DNA of 64,000 nucleotides from Spirosoma rhododendri (GTDB taxonomy: Bacteria > Bacteroidota > Bacteroidia > Cytophagales > Spirosomataceae): assembly GCF_012849055.1 (NCBI RefSeq), contig NZ_CP051677.1, forward strand, positions 1,874,501-1,938,500. The letters run 5' to 3'. The notes below the pieces were generated by a model. It had not been told where the DNA came from. It did no database searches and worked only from the letters and a program-made list of their open reading frames with translations. Of this stretch, positions 54,848 through 63,259 are shown piece after piece. How positions within the stretch are numbered: position 1 is the first letter of the stretch; the number at the start of each line of letters is the position of its first letter. A program made the position numbers and the translations under genes.

Positions 54848-55576
54848 ATGATGCCTGATAATGCGATTTGTATATTACTGACGGGTACTATTGAGCCAAA
54901 AAACGTACCCAATTTAAAGCGGGTTGATCCGCTTGAACGGGAACAGGATTATTATTACGCTCTCAACAAATGGATGCAGCTTGAATACCCTATCGTTTTT
55001 GTTGAAAACAGCGGGTATAATTCTGAAAAAATAAACACTCTTTTTGCCAAGAGAAAAGACTGCGAATACATCCGGTTTGAGAGTCAGGTCAGCTATTTGG
55101 GCAAGAGTCACGGCGAAGCAGAAATAGTAAGCTTTGCGTTCAGAGAATCCAAACTGCTACGCTCAAGTAACGTTATCATAAAGTCATCCGGCAGGCAGTT
55201 TATCAGCAATACGCTGCGCATATTGTCAACAATATACGAGGAGGAATTCTACGTGATAAGCTGGCTTAAGCGACGGCTTCGCTACGCAGATTCCCGCTTT
55301 TTTATTGCAAGAAAAGAGTTTTATGTAGACTATCTTCTGGAAGAATTGATGCATATCAACGAAACAGATCACGTTTACTTCGAGCATGTTCTGGCAAGGG
55401 CAGTGCATCGGTGCCTGGCAGATGGAAAGCAGTGGGCCTCGCCAAAGGCGTACCCCATTTGTGAGGGTATCTCCGGAACGGAAAATATGCAGTACAAAAC
55501 AGGTCTTTACAGTCGATTGAAGGGAGAGTTAATCATAAAACTCACAAACCGACTACTCAAGAACGATTATCTGTAA
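54848..55576 (+). CDS. Glycosyltransferase-like protein of unknown type
   Basis: 242 aa, cytosolic. It starts with a beta-strand (NAICILLTGTIEPKNVPNL) and has a segment VEN SGYNSEKIN followed by SFAFRESKLLRSSNVIIKSSGRQFI, which resembles a nucleotide-sugar-like fold, but no named family was recognised. Codon use and AT-rich composition differ from the window average, hinting at transfer. Two in-frame ATGs (54848, 54851) are both possible. It converges on the minus-strand glycosyltransferase gene. Confidence 0.65.
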   Translation: MMPDNAICILLTGTIEPKNVPNLKRVDPLEREQDYYYALNKWMQLEYPIVFVENSGYNSEKINTLFAKRKDCEYIRFESQVSYLGKSHGEAEIVSFAFRESKLLRSSNVIIKSSGRQFISNTLRILSTIYEEEFYVISWLKRRLRYADSRFFIARKEFYVDYLLEELMHINETDHVYFEHVLARAVHRCLADGKQWASPKAYPICEGISGTENMQYKTGLYSRLKGELIIKLTNRLLKNDYL

Positions 55577-55647
55577 CATTGATTTGACCTCATGACCTTC
55601 CAACTGAGGTTGATCAATGGCTCAGCGTCAATCAGGCGCTGAATGGG

Positions 55648-56382
55648 CTACACGCGGTGACCATAGAGAATGAAGCGGAGTTGCTTCTGCCAGTAATATG
55701 CTCTCAATAGGAAAGACAGTGTTCTGTCTTTCCATTTGTTTCGCACGTACGAAGATCGAACCGCATTTGTTTCTGACAACGAACCATGCAACTCGCTACT
55801 GGCTCCTCCCGTAGCACAATCAGCTACTATAATCGGAACGTACTGCGTCTTAGCGTGCTGTACGTATAGTTTCAAGTTAAGATCGTAATCGGATACGATT
55901 TTCAGATCCGTTCTGTATCGGTATCCGGAAAAGACAGCCGAATTGTAAAACGCACTCTGGTGATGAACGGTATTCTGCAACATCGTTCGGATTCCCATAA
56001 ACGATTGCATTCGGTGACCGTTATCAAACATAACATCACCAAATACCATGTCGTACTCTGATTTTAACATTGGCCTCATTTGTTCAAAAACGTCGGGCCT
56101 CAATGTGTCATCTCCACCTAGAAAATAAAGCCATTTACCTGTCGAGCGATTTATTCCTTTATTCATCGCATCATATATACCGCCGTCTGGCTCGGTTATC
56201 CAGCCCGTTATCTGGTTTTCGTACTGGCGTATTAATTCAACCGACCCATCGGTACTCCCACCGTCAATTATCCAGTATTCGAATAAATCTTTCTTTTGAC
56301 TTAAAACGCTTTTTAACGTTGCCTCCAACGTTGGTCGTGCATTGTAAACTACCGTTATTACGGATATGAGAGGACGAGCCAT
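55648..56382 (-). CDS. GT2 family glycosyltransferase (WcaA-like)
   Basis: 244 aa GT-A enzyme. N-terminal donor domain: ISVITVVYNARPTLEATLKSVLSQ, IDGGSTDGSVELIR, and the DxD-like motif GGDDTLRPDVF. The segment GWITEPDGGIYDAMNKGINRSTGKW is characteristic of the WcaA/GumK-related subgroup. It is encoded on the strand opposite to the rest of the locus, so it is an insertion in it or has its own promoter. It is closely related to the gene at 56773. Confidence 0.92.
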   Translation of the reverse strand: MARPLISVITVVYNARPTLEATLKSVLSQKKDLFEYWIIDGGSTDGSVELIRQYENQITGWITEPDGGIYDAMNKGINRSTGKWLYFLGGDDTLRPDVFEQMRPMLKSEYDMVFGDVMFDNGHRMQSFMGIRTMLQNTVHHQSAFYNSAVFSGYRYRTDLKIVSDYDLNLKLYVQHAKTQYVPIIVADCATGGASSELHGSLSETNAVRSSYVRNKWKDRTLSFLLRAYYWQKQLRFILYGHRV

Positions 56383-56772
56383 ACTTCAAAGCGTGTTCGG
56401 AAATTGAAAAAGCCTGGTAACGTGTTCAACTTTGTGGTCGCCAAACGATAAAGCTATGACCAAACAGCGGGAGCTACTAACCGCCCCGGCAGCCTAGCGA
56501 CTACTAGCGGGCCGCAATTTCGCCTTTTTTCAACCTTTAACGCAAGCACGACCTGCGTAAGATTCCCGACTGTATTTTGTGGCTTCTCCGCATAAGCTAA
56601 ACTACAGCTGTATTGACGTTTCAAGTTCAGGCAGCTTTACCAAAAAGTCTCCGTCATCCCGAGTAGTACAACCTATATCACGTTGTTCGCAAGATTTTGC
56701 ATAGTAATTTTGAATTGAAGTGATCGCGTCTCTGCTCTCGCAGGCGTCTTTCAATAAACTAAGCAGGAAACA
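56383..56772. other. Intergenic region, possible mobile-element remnant
   Basis: 390 bp between two divergent glycosyltransferase genes. The first 150 bp begin a frame MTKQRELLTA interrupted by stops; this may be an insertion sequence remnant, but no transposase family is recognisable. No clear promoter was seen on either strand. Confidence 0.35.
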
Positions 56773-57576
56773 ATGTACGCTGATACAAGTAATGTACCCG
56801 ATTCATCTACACCTTCAACTTCGTATCCCAGGGTTACGATAATTACCGCTGTATATAATGCTCAAAACTATCTGGAAGAGTGCATATTGAGCGTAATAAA
56901 TCAGACTTATACAAACTTTGAATATATAATAATCGATGGAGGTTCAACGGATAATACCATCGATATCATCAAGAAATATCAGGATAAGATTAGCTATTGG
57001 AAAAGCGAGCCTGATAACGGAATTTATGACGCGTGGAATAAAGGTTTAGCACAGGCAGAAGGCGAGTGGATTTCATTTGTTGGTGCCGACGATCAACTTT
57101 TACCCGACGCTATCGATACTTATGTAAACCATATTATTAACCACCCCAGGCAACATAGATTACAATTTGTATCTTCCCGAATTGAGTTGGTGGACGAGAA
57201 GTTAACGCCATTGCGTATCGTAGGTGAAGCCTGGACCTGGGAATACTTTAAACTAAGTATGATAACCTGGCACGTTGGGGCTTTTCACTCCAAACGTTTG
57301 TTCAAAGAGTATGGTATTTTCGATTCATCATACAAAATTTCTGGCGATTACGAACTACTTCTTCGTCCCCGTAATCATTTGATTACTTCTTTCATTGATC
57401 ATTTGACCGTTAGGATGCGGACTGGTGGTACGAGTGCTAAAAACCTTGCCAGAGCCAGTGAGGAAACATACCGCGCTAAAATAAAAAACAGAATTATATC
57501 GCCCTTGAAGGGAAATATCATGATTTATGTTGACAGGCTTCGTTTGCTCATCAGATCGTTTGAGGGTGGAAGATAA
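56773..57576 (+). CDS. GT2 family glycosyltransferase (WcaA-like)
   Basis: 267 aa, GT-A fold. Landmarks: VTIITAVYNAQNYLEECILSVINQTY, IDGGSTDNTIDIIKKY, SEPDNGIYDAWNKGL and GADDQLLPDAI (DxD region). The SGDYELLLRP segment marks the acceptor side. The pattern is that of the gene at 55648 in the other orientation, so they probably add related sugars. AT-rich relative to the flanking regions. Confidence 0.92.
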   Translation: MYADTSNVPDSSTPSTSYPRVTIITAVYNAQNYLEECILSVINQTYTNFEYIIIDGGSTDNTIDIIKKYQDKISYWKSEPDNGIYDAWNKGLAQAEGEWISFVGADDQLLPDAIDTYVNHIINHPRQHRLQFVSSRIELVDEKLTPLRIVGEAWTWEYFKLSMITWHVGAFHSKRLFKEYGIFDSSYKISGDYELLLRPRNHLITSFIDHLTVRMRTGGTSAKNLARASEETYRAKIKNRIISPLKGNIMIYVDRLRLLIRSFEGGR

Positions 57577-58059
57577 CACTATACACATTTACCTCTGGTG
57601 AGCATTGGCGGGAGTGAACAAAAACGGATAGACCGAAGCAAAAAATGACGAAGTAAATCGATATTGTCTGTAAGAAAGCGTCAAAATATTCTGTCACAAT
57701 CAACGTTGCCTTTCTTTGGAGGAAATCAAATGGGGGCGTACCTGCCGGTTATATGGTTACACCCTTATTGCGCGTGCGGCAAGGTATAATCTGATTACTG
57801 CTAAGCAACTTCATCCATATACAAACCTTTCGGACGATTTGGGTACGGTTCATGTGGATTAATAATAGTAAGTCATGAACTGAAGCGAATAGACTACCTT
57901 TGTTGTCTCTTGCGGAACATGTTCTGGATGGGAGAAAAGTTTCAGGAATAGCCTGAGGATGTGAGAAATGGTCAGGTCAACTCTTCCCGAATTGCATGGT
58001 CAGGTGCTTCTTCCAGATTCAGAAGCGTATGTGTCGCTGCATTTGCACAGTTACCTGAA
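57577..58059 (+). other. Intergenic region with a putative promoter
   Basis: 483 bp with no recognised gene. A -7 box TACCTTTG is at 57895-57902; no other structure was identified. Confidence 0.45.
57895..57902 (+). promoter_or_regulatory. Putative -7 box upstream of broken glycosyltransferase
   Basis: TACCTTTG matches TAnnTTTG, 158 nt before the ATG at 58060. Confidence 0.4.
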
Positions 58060-58796
58060 ATGATAAAAACGGCTGAAGTAGCTACGTGCGTTGTGGTGTA
58101 CAATAGCCCTTTGTCGCGGTTGGCAGCTATTGAAACTTACCGGATGCAGGTAGATAAATTCTACATCATCGATAATTCGGAAGGCGCGAGAACCGGTTTA
58201 GCCAATCATTTGATGGGCTTGCCCGACGTGGTTTATCTGACCAACGGGAAGAACGAAGGGATTGCTTCCGCGCTGAACTGGGCGGCTTCGGAAGCCGTAG
58301 CGGCTGCGCATTCAATCGAAAAAGGTAAAGTGCCACGCGAAGGATCGTATAGGAAAGTGCTTTTTATGATGACTTCCGGCAATCTGCTCAGTCTTGCCGT
58401 TTATAGGCAAGCCGGCCCTTTTCGGGCAGACTCCTTCACTAATCATGTCGATCATGACTACGGCTTACGGATCAATCAGGCGCAATTCGAGGTACTTGAG
58501 TTGCCTTATCTGGAGCTGATTCGTCAGTCAGGCAAACGAAGAAAATTGGCCGGATAAATACAACCTACGTATCTCATTCCCCGGCGCGAGTCTGTTATAG
58601 TGTTCGGGGTGAACAGTCGATGGTTCAGAAGTACAGGCTATTTTTCCGGCATATCACCGCAGAATGTATTTTGTGCTGATGAGAGAATTTCTCAAAAATA
58701 TTATTTCTCGAACCGCAAATAATGAGTCGACTACGTTTGTCGTACAAGGATTTATTCGATAAACAGATTGGTCAGTTAGGAAAACTGGTCGAGTGA
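58060..58796 (+). pseudogene. GT2 family glycosyltransferase, degraded
   Basis: The protein begins at ATG 58060 (EVATCVVVYNSPLSRLAAIETYRMQVDKFYIIDNS). The segment around the GT2 catalytic Asp motif, normally after GIASALNWAASEAV, is absent (an internal deletion of perhaps 50 codons), and the C-terminal part (VLFMMTSGNLLSLAVYRQAGPF, HVDHDYGLRINQAQFEVLELPYLELI) follows. The frame then breaks at about 58553, 58672 and 58696; the intact continuation is visible in other frames (VSHSPARVCYSVRGEQ, MREFLK, LFDKQIGQLGKLVE, stop at 58796). Almost certainly non-functional. It ends 16 bp before the polymerase gene. Confidence 0.8.
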
Positions 58797-58811
58797 AAAT
58801 AGTTTGTAGAT

Positions 58812-60106
58812 ATGGCTATCAGTTTTGACTTGTTGCCCGAATTGATTGGTTATTCCATTCTGATGGGCATAATTTACTTTTTACTGTATTGGCGGTACAT
58901 CTATTCGGTAATAGACCCCCTAATTACGTTTGTTATCACCTGCGTGTTTGGGAGCGTTCTGGTTATAGAAGCACTCGATGACCCTAAGCAGATAATCCAT
59001 TTTTTTGTTTGTCAGTTGTGCGTATTCCTAGGTTTTGCGTGGGTTCAGCAGCGAACGGGTAATCCTGCGTTACAGAAAGTCTGGCAGGGAGTTGATGTTC
59101 GTTCAGATATTGCGTTGCTACGCTCCCTGGTTTATATTTTTCTGGCTATTTACCTGTTATCAAATCTGTTTCTGTTCTACACCAAAGGCATTGCTTTATT
59201 TTCGGATACCCCATCAAGCGACAAAGTCACTAATTACCAGGGGGGGTTTGGTTTGTTTAGAAAAATCAACCTGGCAATCGGGGGGTAGCAAGTACCGGGC
59301 TAACCTTTCTTTACCTGGACAGAATGCGTAAGCGTGATCTGGCCTGGCTGGTGGTGATGATGGCAGTAGGATCGCTCGAAGGGTCGAAAGGGGCGCTGGT
59401 TCGCTACGTACTATGCTTTGGTATGTTTTTGTATCATCCCGCATTTCGTCACCGCCGTGACCTGCTGAAGCGGATTCAACGTCTGGTACCTCTGGCGCTG
59501 GTGGGGGTGTTTGGCGTGTTTTTTACAGTGCTGTTCAGAGAAAACAGCACAACGGATGAGGCACTGCTGGCCTTCGTACGGCGGCTTCTGTACGGAGCCG
59601 ACGTCATATTGTTCTATTATCAGCCGGCCAACGTCGATTATTTTGCCCGCTTTTCGGCTTTGGATTATCCCAGCTACGTTATCAATCCGATTGTGGGATT
59701 TTTCCGATTGACCCCCTATCAGGAAGCATTCGGTAACGTAATGGTTGAAAATGCGCTACCCCCCGGCGTGACGCTTGATGTGATAGTAGGGCCAAACTCC
59801 CCTTTCTACACCGAAGGGCAGATTTTCTTTGGGTATTACGGAGCTTTCGTTTACAGTTTTCTGATAGGAGCACTGACCAGTTACCTGCGTACGCTATATT
59901 TTTCGCTGGTTAAGTGCTCCGCGTTTATGCTGGTTCTGATGAATACAATGGTCCTCTATTCGTTGTCTTTCCTAACGGATGTCAGGATGACGGTTGGTAT
60001 GCTGTTCGATACGTTTTTATTTGTGGTTCCGCTGTACCTGGTGGTTTCTCTGCTGATTCGCCACCGGTTTGTTGTCCGCCAGATTCGTTTTTCTTTATCA
60101 CGGTAA
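58812..60106 (+). pseudogene. Wzy-like oligosaccharide repeat-unit polymerase, frameshifted in a G6 run
   Basis: Multi-pass membrane protein of the O-antigen polymerase type. Part 1 (58812-59288) holds the first helices (SILMGIIYFLLYWRYIYSV ... IFLAIYLLSNLFLFYTKG). Part 2 continues in another frame (VASTGLTFLYLDRMRKRDLAWLVV ... FYTEGQIFFGYYGAFVYSFLIGAL). Adding one G to the G6 run at 59280-59285 joins them into about 432 residues, which is a normal length. The large periplasmic loop (ENALPPGVTLDVIVGPNSPFYTEGQ) is in part 2. Likely the polymerase for this exopolysaccharide if the shift is an error. Confidence 0.85.
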
Positions 60107-60119
60107 CAAACGACGCAGA

Positions 60120-60677
60120 ATGAATCGTGTCAGTGTTTACATGGCCACGTTCAACGGAAAGAAATATATCCGGCGGCAGTTGCTTTCCATTCTCGCTCAG
60201 TTACGACATGATTCTGCTGGCCGATCAGGATGATGTATGGTTACCGGACAAGGTCGGAAAAATGCACGCGCTCCTGCAAAGTAATGACCTGGTACTGTCT
60301 GACTGCCAGGTTGTCAACGAAAAGAGTACAATTATTCACGAATCATTTTTCAGACATCGGGGCAGCAGAACCGGCTTCCAGCACAATCTGTATAAAAACT
60401 CCTACGTTGGTTGCTGCATGGCCTTTCGCCGGGAGATCGTAAAATACGTACTGCCCTTTCCACCGAGGGTGCATATACACGATTGGTGGATTGGCTTACT
60501 GGTAGAAGCGAAAGGGCGCGTGTGTTTTTTTCCTAGCCACTAATTCAGTACGTGCGACACGGCAACAATACATCTCCCACCGGAGAGGGTGGTTATGGGA
60601 TCGTTGAACGAGTAGCAAACAGCTTTTTTCTGATGCTGTTCCTGATAAAACGAATCTGGAGAATCCGTAAATCTTAA
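60120..60677 (+). pseudogene. GT2 family glycosyltransferase, degraded
   Basis: Starts MNRVSVYMATFNGKKYIRRQLLSILAQL in one frame, then jumps to DMILLADQDDVWLPDKVGKM in another. In intact relatives about 50 residues separate these, so an internal deletion and frame change removed the nucleotide-binding part. A second break near 60535 is followed in a third frame by YVRHGNNTSPTGEGGYG (the usual C-terminus) with a stop at 60677. It is adjacent to the intact glycosyltransferase gene at 60687. Confidence 0.82.
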
Positions 60678-60686
60678 ACCGACTAC

Positions 60687-61619
60687 ATGATTTCAATAGT
60701 TATCCCTGTTTATAATGCTGCTGCGTATCTGCCTGCTCTGTTAGCGCGCCTGCGTGAGCAAACGATGCCCCATGAACTGATTCTGATCGACTCTGAATCG
60801 GATGAGCGCACGCAGCAGATTTATAGAGATGAAAAGGTGAACGTCGTTCGGATAAAAAAAACCGAATTTAACCACGGCACCACCCGTAACCTGGGACTGC
60901 GAATAGCGCAGTACGACACCGTTGCTTTTATGACTCAGGATGCCTTGCCCGCTTCGGCCGAAACGCTGCAACGGTTGGTCGAAGCGCTCAACAGCCGTCA
61001 GGATATTGCTATGGCCTACGGTCGGCAACTGCCTTACCCCGAAACGGGCTTTTTTGGTCAGTTCGCCCGGATTATTAACTACCCTGATACCAGCGTAATT
61101 AAAACAAGGGAGCTGATTCCGGAGATGGGGGTAAAAACCTGCTCCTGCTCCAACTCGTTCGCCATTTACAAAAAACAGGAATTGCTGAACGTCGGCGGAT
61201 TTCCGTCCGATACGATTTTAGGCGAAGATGTATCGGTAGCAGCCCGGTTTATTTTGCAGGGCAAAGCAGTAGCTTACTGTGCGGAGGCTCAGGTATTCCA
61301 CTCGCACGATTACACGGTACTGGAAGAATTTAAGCGTTACTTCGACATAGGCGTGTTTCACCAGGAGCAGCAGGCGGTTTTGAAAGAATTTACGCGGGCC
61401 GAATCGGAAGGGTTTAAGTACGTTATGCAGGAGTGGCAATACCTGAGTCGGCACCATCAGATTGCGCTTGTTCCGAATCAACTGGTACGGGTGGCGGCTA
61501 AATACATAGGGTATAAAATGGGACGCCTAGAACGGTTGTTTCCCAGACGTCTCAAAAGCAAAATCAGTATGCACCCTGGTTTTTGGCATACATCCGTTAC
61601 AGCAGCAGCGAATCATTAA
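60687..61619 (+). CDS. GT2 family glycosyltransferase
   Basis: 310 aa, GT-A. Landmarks: ISIVIPVYNAAAYLPALLARLREQ, ELILIDSESDERTQQIY, NHGTTRNLGLRIAQYDTVAFMTQDALPAS (DxD region QDA) and CSCSNSFAIYKKQELLNVGGF. The pattern resembles rhamnosyltransferases in which the acceptor loop contains the CSCSNSFA motif. It converges on the beta-helix gene, overlapping it by 23 bp at the 3' ends. Confidence 0.92.
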   Translation: MISIVIPVYNAAAYLPALLARLREQTMPHELILIDSESDERTQQIYRDEKVNVVRIKKTEFNHGTTRNLGLRIAQYDTVAFMTQDALPASAETLQRLVEALNSRQDIAMAYGRQLPYPETGFFGQFARIINYPDTSVIKTRELIPEMGVKTCSCSNSFAIYKKQELLNVGGFPSDTILGEDVSVAARFILQGKAVAYCAEAQVFHSHDYTVLEEFKRYFDIGVFHQEQQAVLKEFTRAESEGFKYVMQEWQYLSRHHQIALVPNQLVRVAAKYIGYKMGRLERLFPRRLKSKISMHPGFWHTSVTAAANH

Positions 61620-63222
61620 CCAGAAAGTCAGTCTGTAGCTCGGCTACACCGTTGTAAAAAACCGGTTCTCCCGTGCCACTACCCGTCACGCGGGGCGTAA
61701 CGGTAACAGTGCCAATTCGGTTGCTGAAAGAAATGTCTACCAGCACGCCGACGACGTCCAGATAAGCAGGATTCGTCACGCTTTTGTCCAGAATAATAAC
61801 TGTGGCCGAGGGCGCATCGATGGTTCCCACGTTGTTCTGGTTGACGATAAGTTGTGCCTGAAAGGTTAATACCGCGCTGCCCCCGGAGCCATAACTTCCT
61901 GCCTGAATAACGCCGTCAATCCACGCCCGATAGTAGCCTCCCCGGCCGTTGCTGGAGGCTGTGTTGTCGGCCTGCGTAAACTGCAACGCATTGACTGTCG
62001 AAACCGACCCGTTTTGGCCGGCACCTAGCCGGTTGTTGGACAACTGCCGAAGTTTCCCGCCTTTTTTTTCGAAGGGCTTGTACGTGTTGAACAGCATATT
62101 GGCCGACTTCATGAGCAGGTTTGGGGAGATGATAAACTGGTTGCTCGTAATGTCATAACAAGTTATCTCACTGTTGATCATCGAGCCGGCCGCCGGGGTG
62201 TTTGCGTTGCTGTCCAGCGCATGGTACACCACATAGCGGTTACTTCGCTCAGCTACTACGGGCAGGGTTATACGCAGTTTCAACCCCTTTACCGTGCAAT
62301 TTGTCAGATCAACCAATTCCGTAGAGGGCGATGTTGCGTTCGATGAGGTTAAGTCGAGATCGTTCCCTTCAAATCCGGCATTCAGTACCCGCAAAACCCG
62401 CGAGAATGATTCAATGTTGGCGTGTATCTTGAGGTTGGTTGTGTACTGCACGCACAGAATGGCGGTTTCGTTCGTGCCCGTATTGGCCGACAGACGGGAT
62501 ATATAGCCCTGGAAGTTGAGGTTATTGACGCCTAGCAAAACCATGGCCGGCTGGCGTTTCTCGTACGTCTGCAAAGACGTGCCGTTGATGCTTGTGACAC
62601 CCATCGACCCGGCATCGGTAGGCAATGTCTGGAAAGGGCTGATAACGGTGTAATTGGTACCTGAGGGACTCAGGTTCGTCACGTAGCTCATAATCAAGGG
62701 TGTATTGGCGCGAACCAGGCATTCGTGGATGTAGAATTCTTCGCTACGTACGTTCAGAATGCCAATCGAACCGAATCCGCCATTGGCTGATGGCTGATCC
62801 GTCATTTCAAAATAGCATTGCCGGATACCACAGTTCAAACCGCCGTTGCTGGTCAGGGCAAAAAGAACGCCCGTCGTCGACCGATTGCCCCGGTCCGACG
62901 TAATGAACGTAAAACCCTCGCAGCCCGATATCGAAGAGCCGCTGAAGTCAAACATCACACCGCCGGTGTTGCCCAATATGATGGTGTTCAGGTATGAGCC
63001 GCCGTCGCCTTTTAACCAAAGGCCATTCGTGTTGGTCAGATTAATAGGCCCTCCAATGAAGTAATACCCGGCCGGGAAAAAGATGGTAACCCGGTACCTG
63101 ACAGCAGAGTTATTGGCCAGGGTAAGGTTCTTTGCATAATCCACCGCTCTCTGTATGGCAGCCCGGTCATCCGTAGAACCGTCTCCCGTAGCTCCAAACT
63201 GAGCGTCCTTTACGTTAATCAT
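61597..63222 (-). CDS. Right-handed beta-helix protein (pectate-lyase-3/tailspike type)
   Basis: 541 aa without an obvious signal peptide. It begins MINVKDAQFGATGDGSTDDRAAIQRAVDYA, the Pectate_lyase_3 motif shared by polysaccharide lyases, epimerases and phage tailspikes. Repeating short strand patterns (SNNGL, GNTGGVMFDFSGSSISGCEGFTF, NLTNCTVKGLKLRI) extend over about 300 residues; a C-terminal beta domain follows (AVLTFQAQLIVNQNNVGTIDAPSATVIILD). In an exopolysaccharide locus a lyase or modifying enzyme is plausible; a catalytic residue cannot be assigned. Confidence 0.85.
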   Translation of the reverse strand: MINVKDAQFGATGDGSTDDRAAIQRAVDYAKNLTLANNSAVRYRVTIFFPAGYYFIGGPINLTNTNGLWLKGDGGSYLNTIILGNTGGVMFDFSGSSISGCEGFTFITSDRGNRSTTGVLFALTSNGGLNCGIRQCYFEMTDQPSANGGFGSIGILNVRSEEFYIHECLVRANTPLIMSYVTNLSPSGTNYTVISPFQTLPTDAGSMGVTSINGTSLQTYEKRQPAMVLLGVNNLNFQGYISRLSANTGTNETAILCVQYTTNLKIHANIESFSRVLRVLNAGFEGNDLDLTSSNATSPSTELVDLTNCTVKGLKLRITLPVVAERSNRYVVYHALDSNANTPAAGSMINSEITCYDITSNQFIISPNLLMKSANMLFNTYKPFEKKGGKLRQLSNNRLGAGQNGSVSTVNALQFTQADNTASSNGRGGYYRAWIDGVIQAGSYGSGGSAVLTFQAQLIVNQNNVGTIDAPSATVIILDKSVTNPAYLDVVGVLVDISFSNRIGTVTVTPRVTGSGTGEPVFYNGVAELQTDFLVNDSLLL

Positions 63223-63259
63223 CGCTTACTGGTTTGTCGTATTTACGTTCTAAGTGTTA

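Noticed and set aside
56383..56550. Possible insertion-sequence remnant
   Set aside because: A short Met-start frame with early stops and no recognisable transposase motif or terminal inverted repeats is not enough to call an IS.
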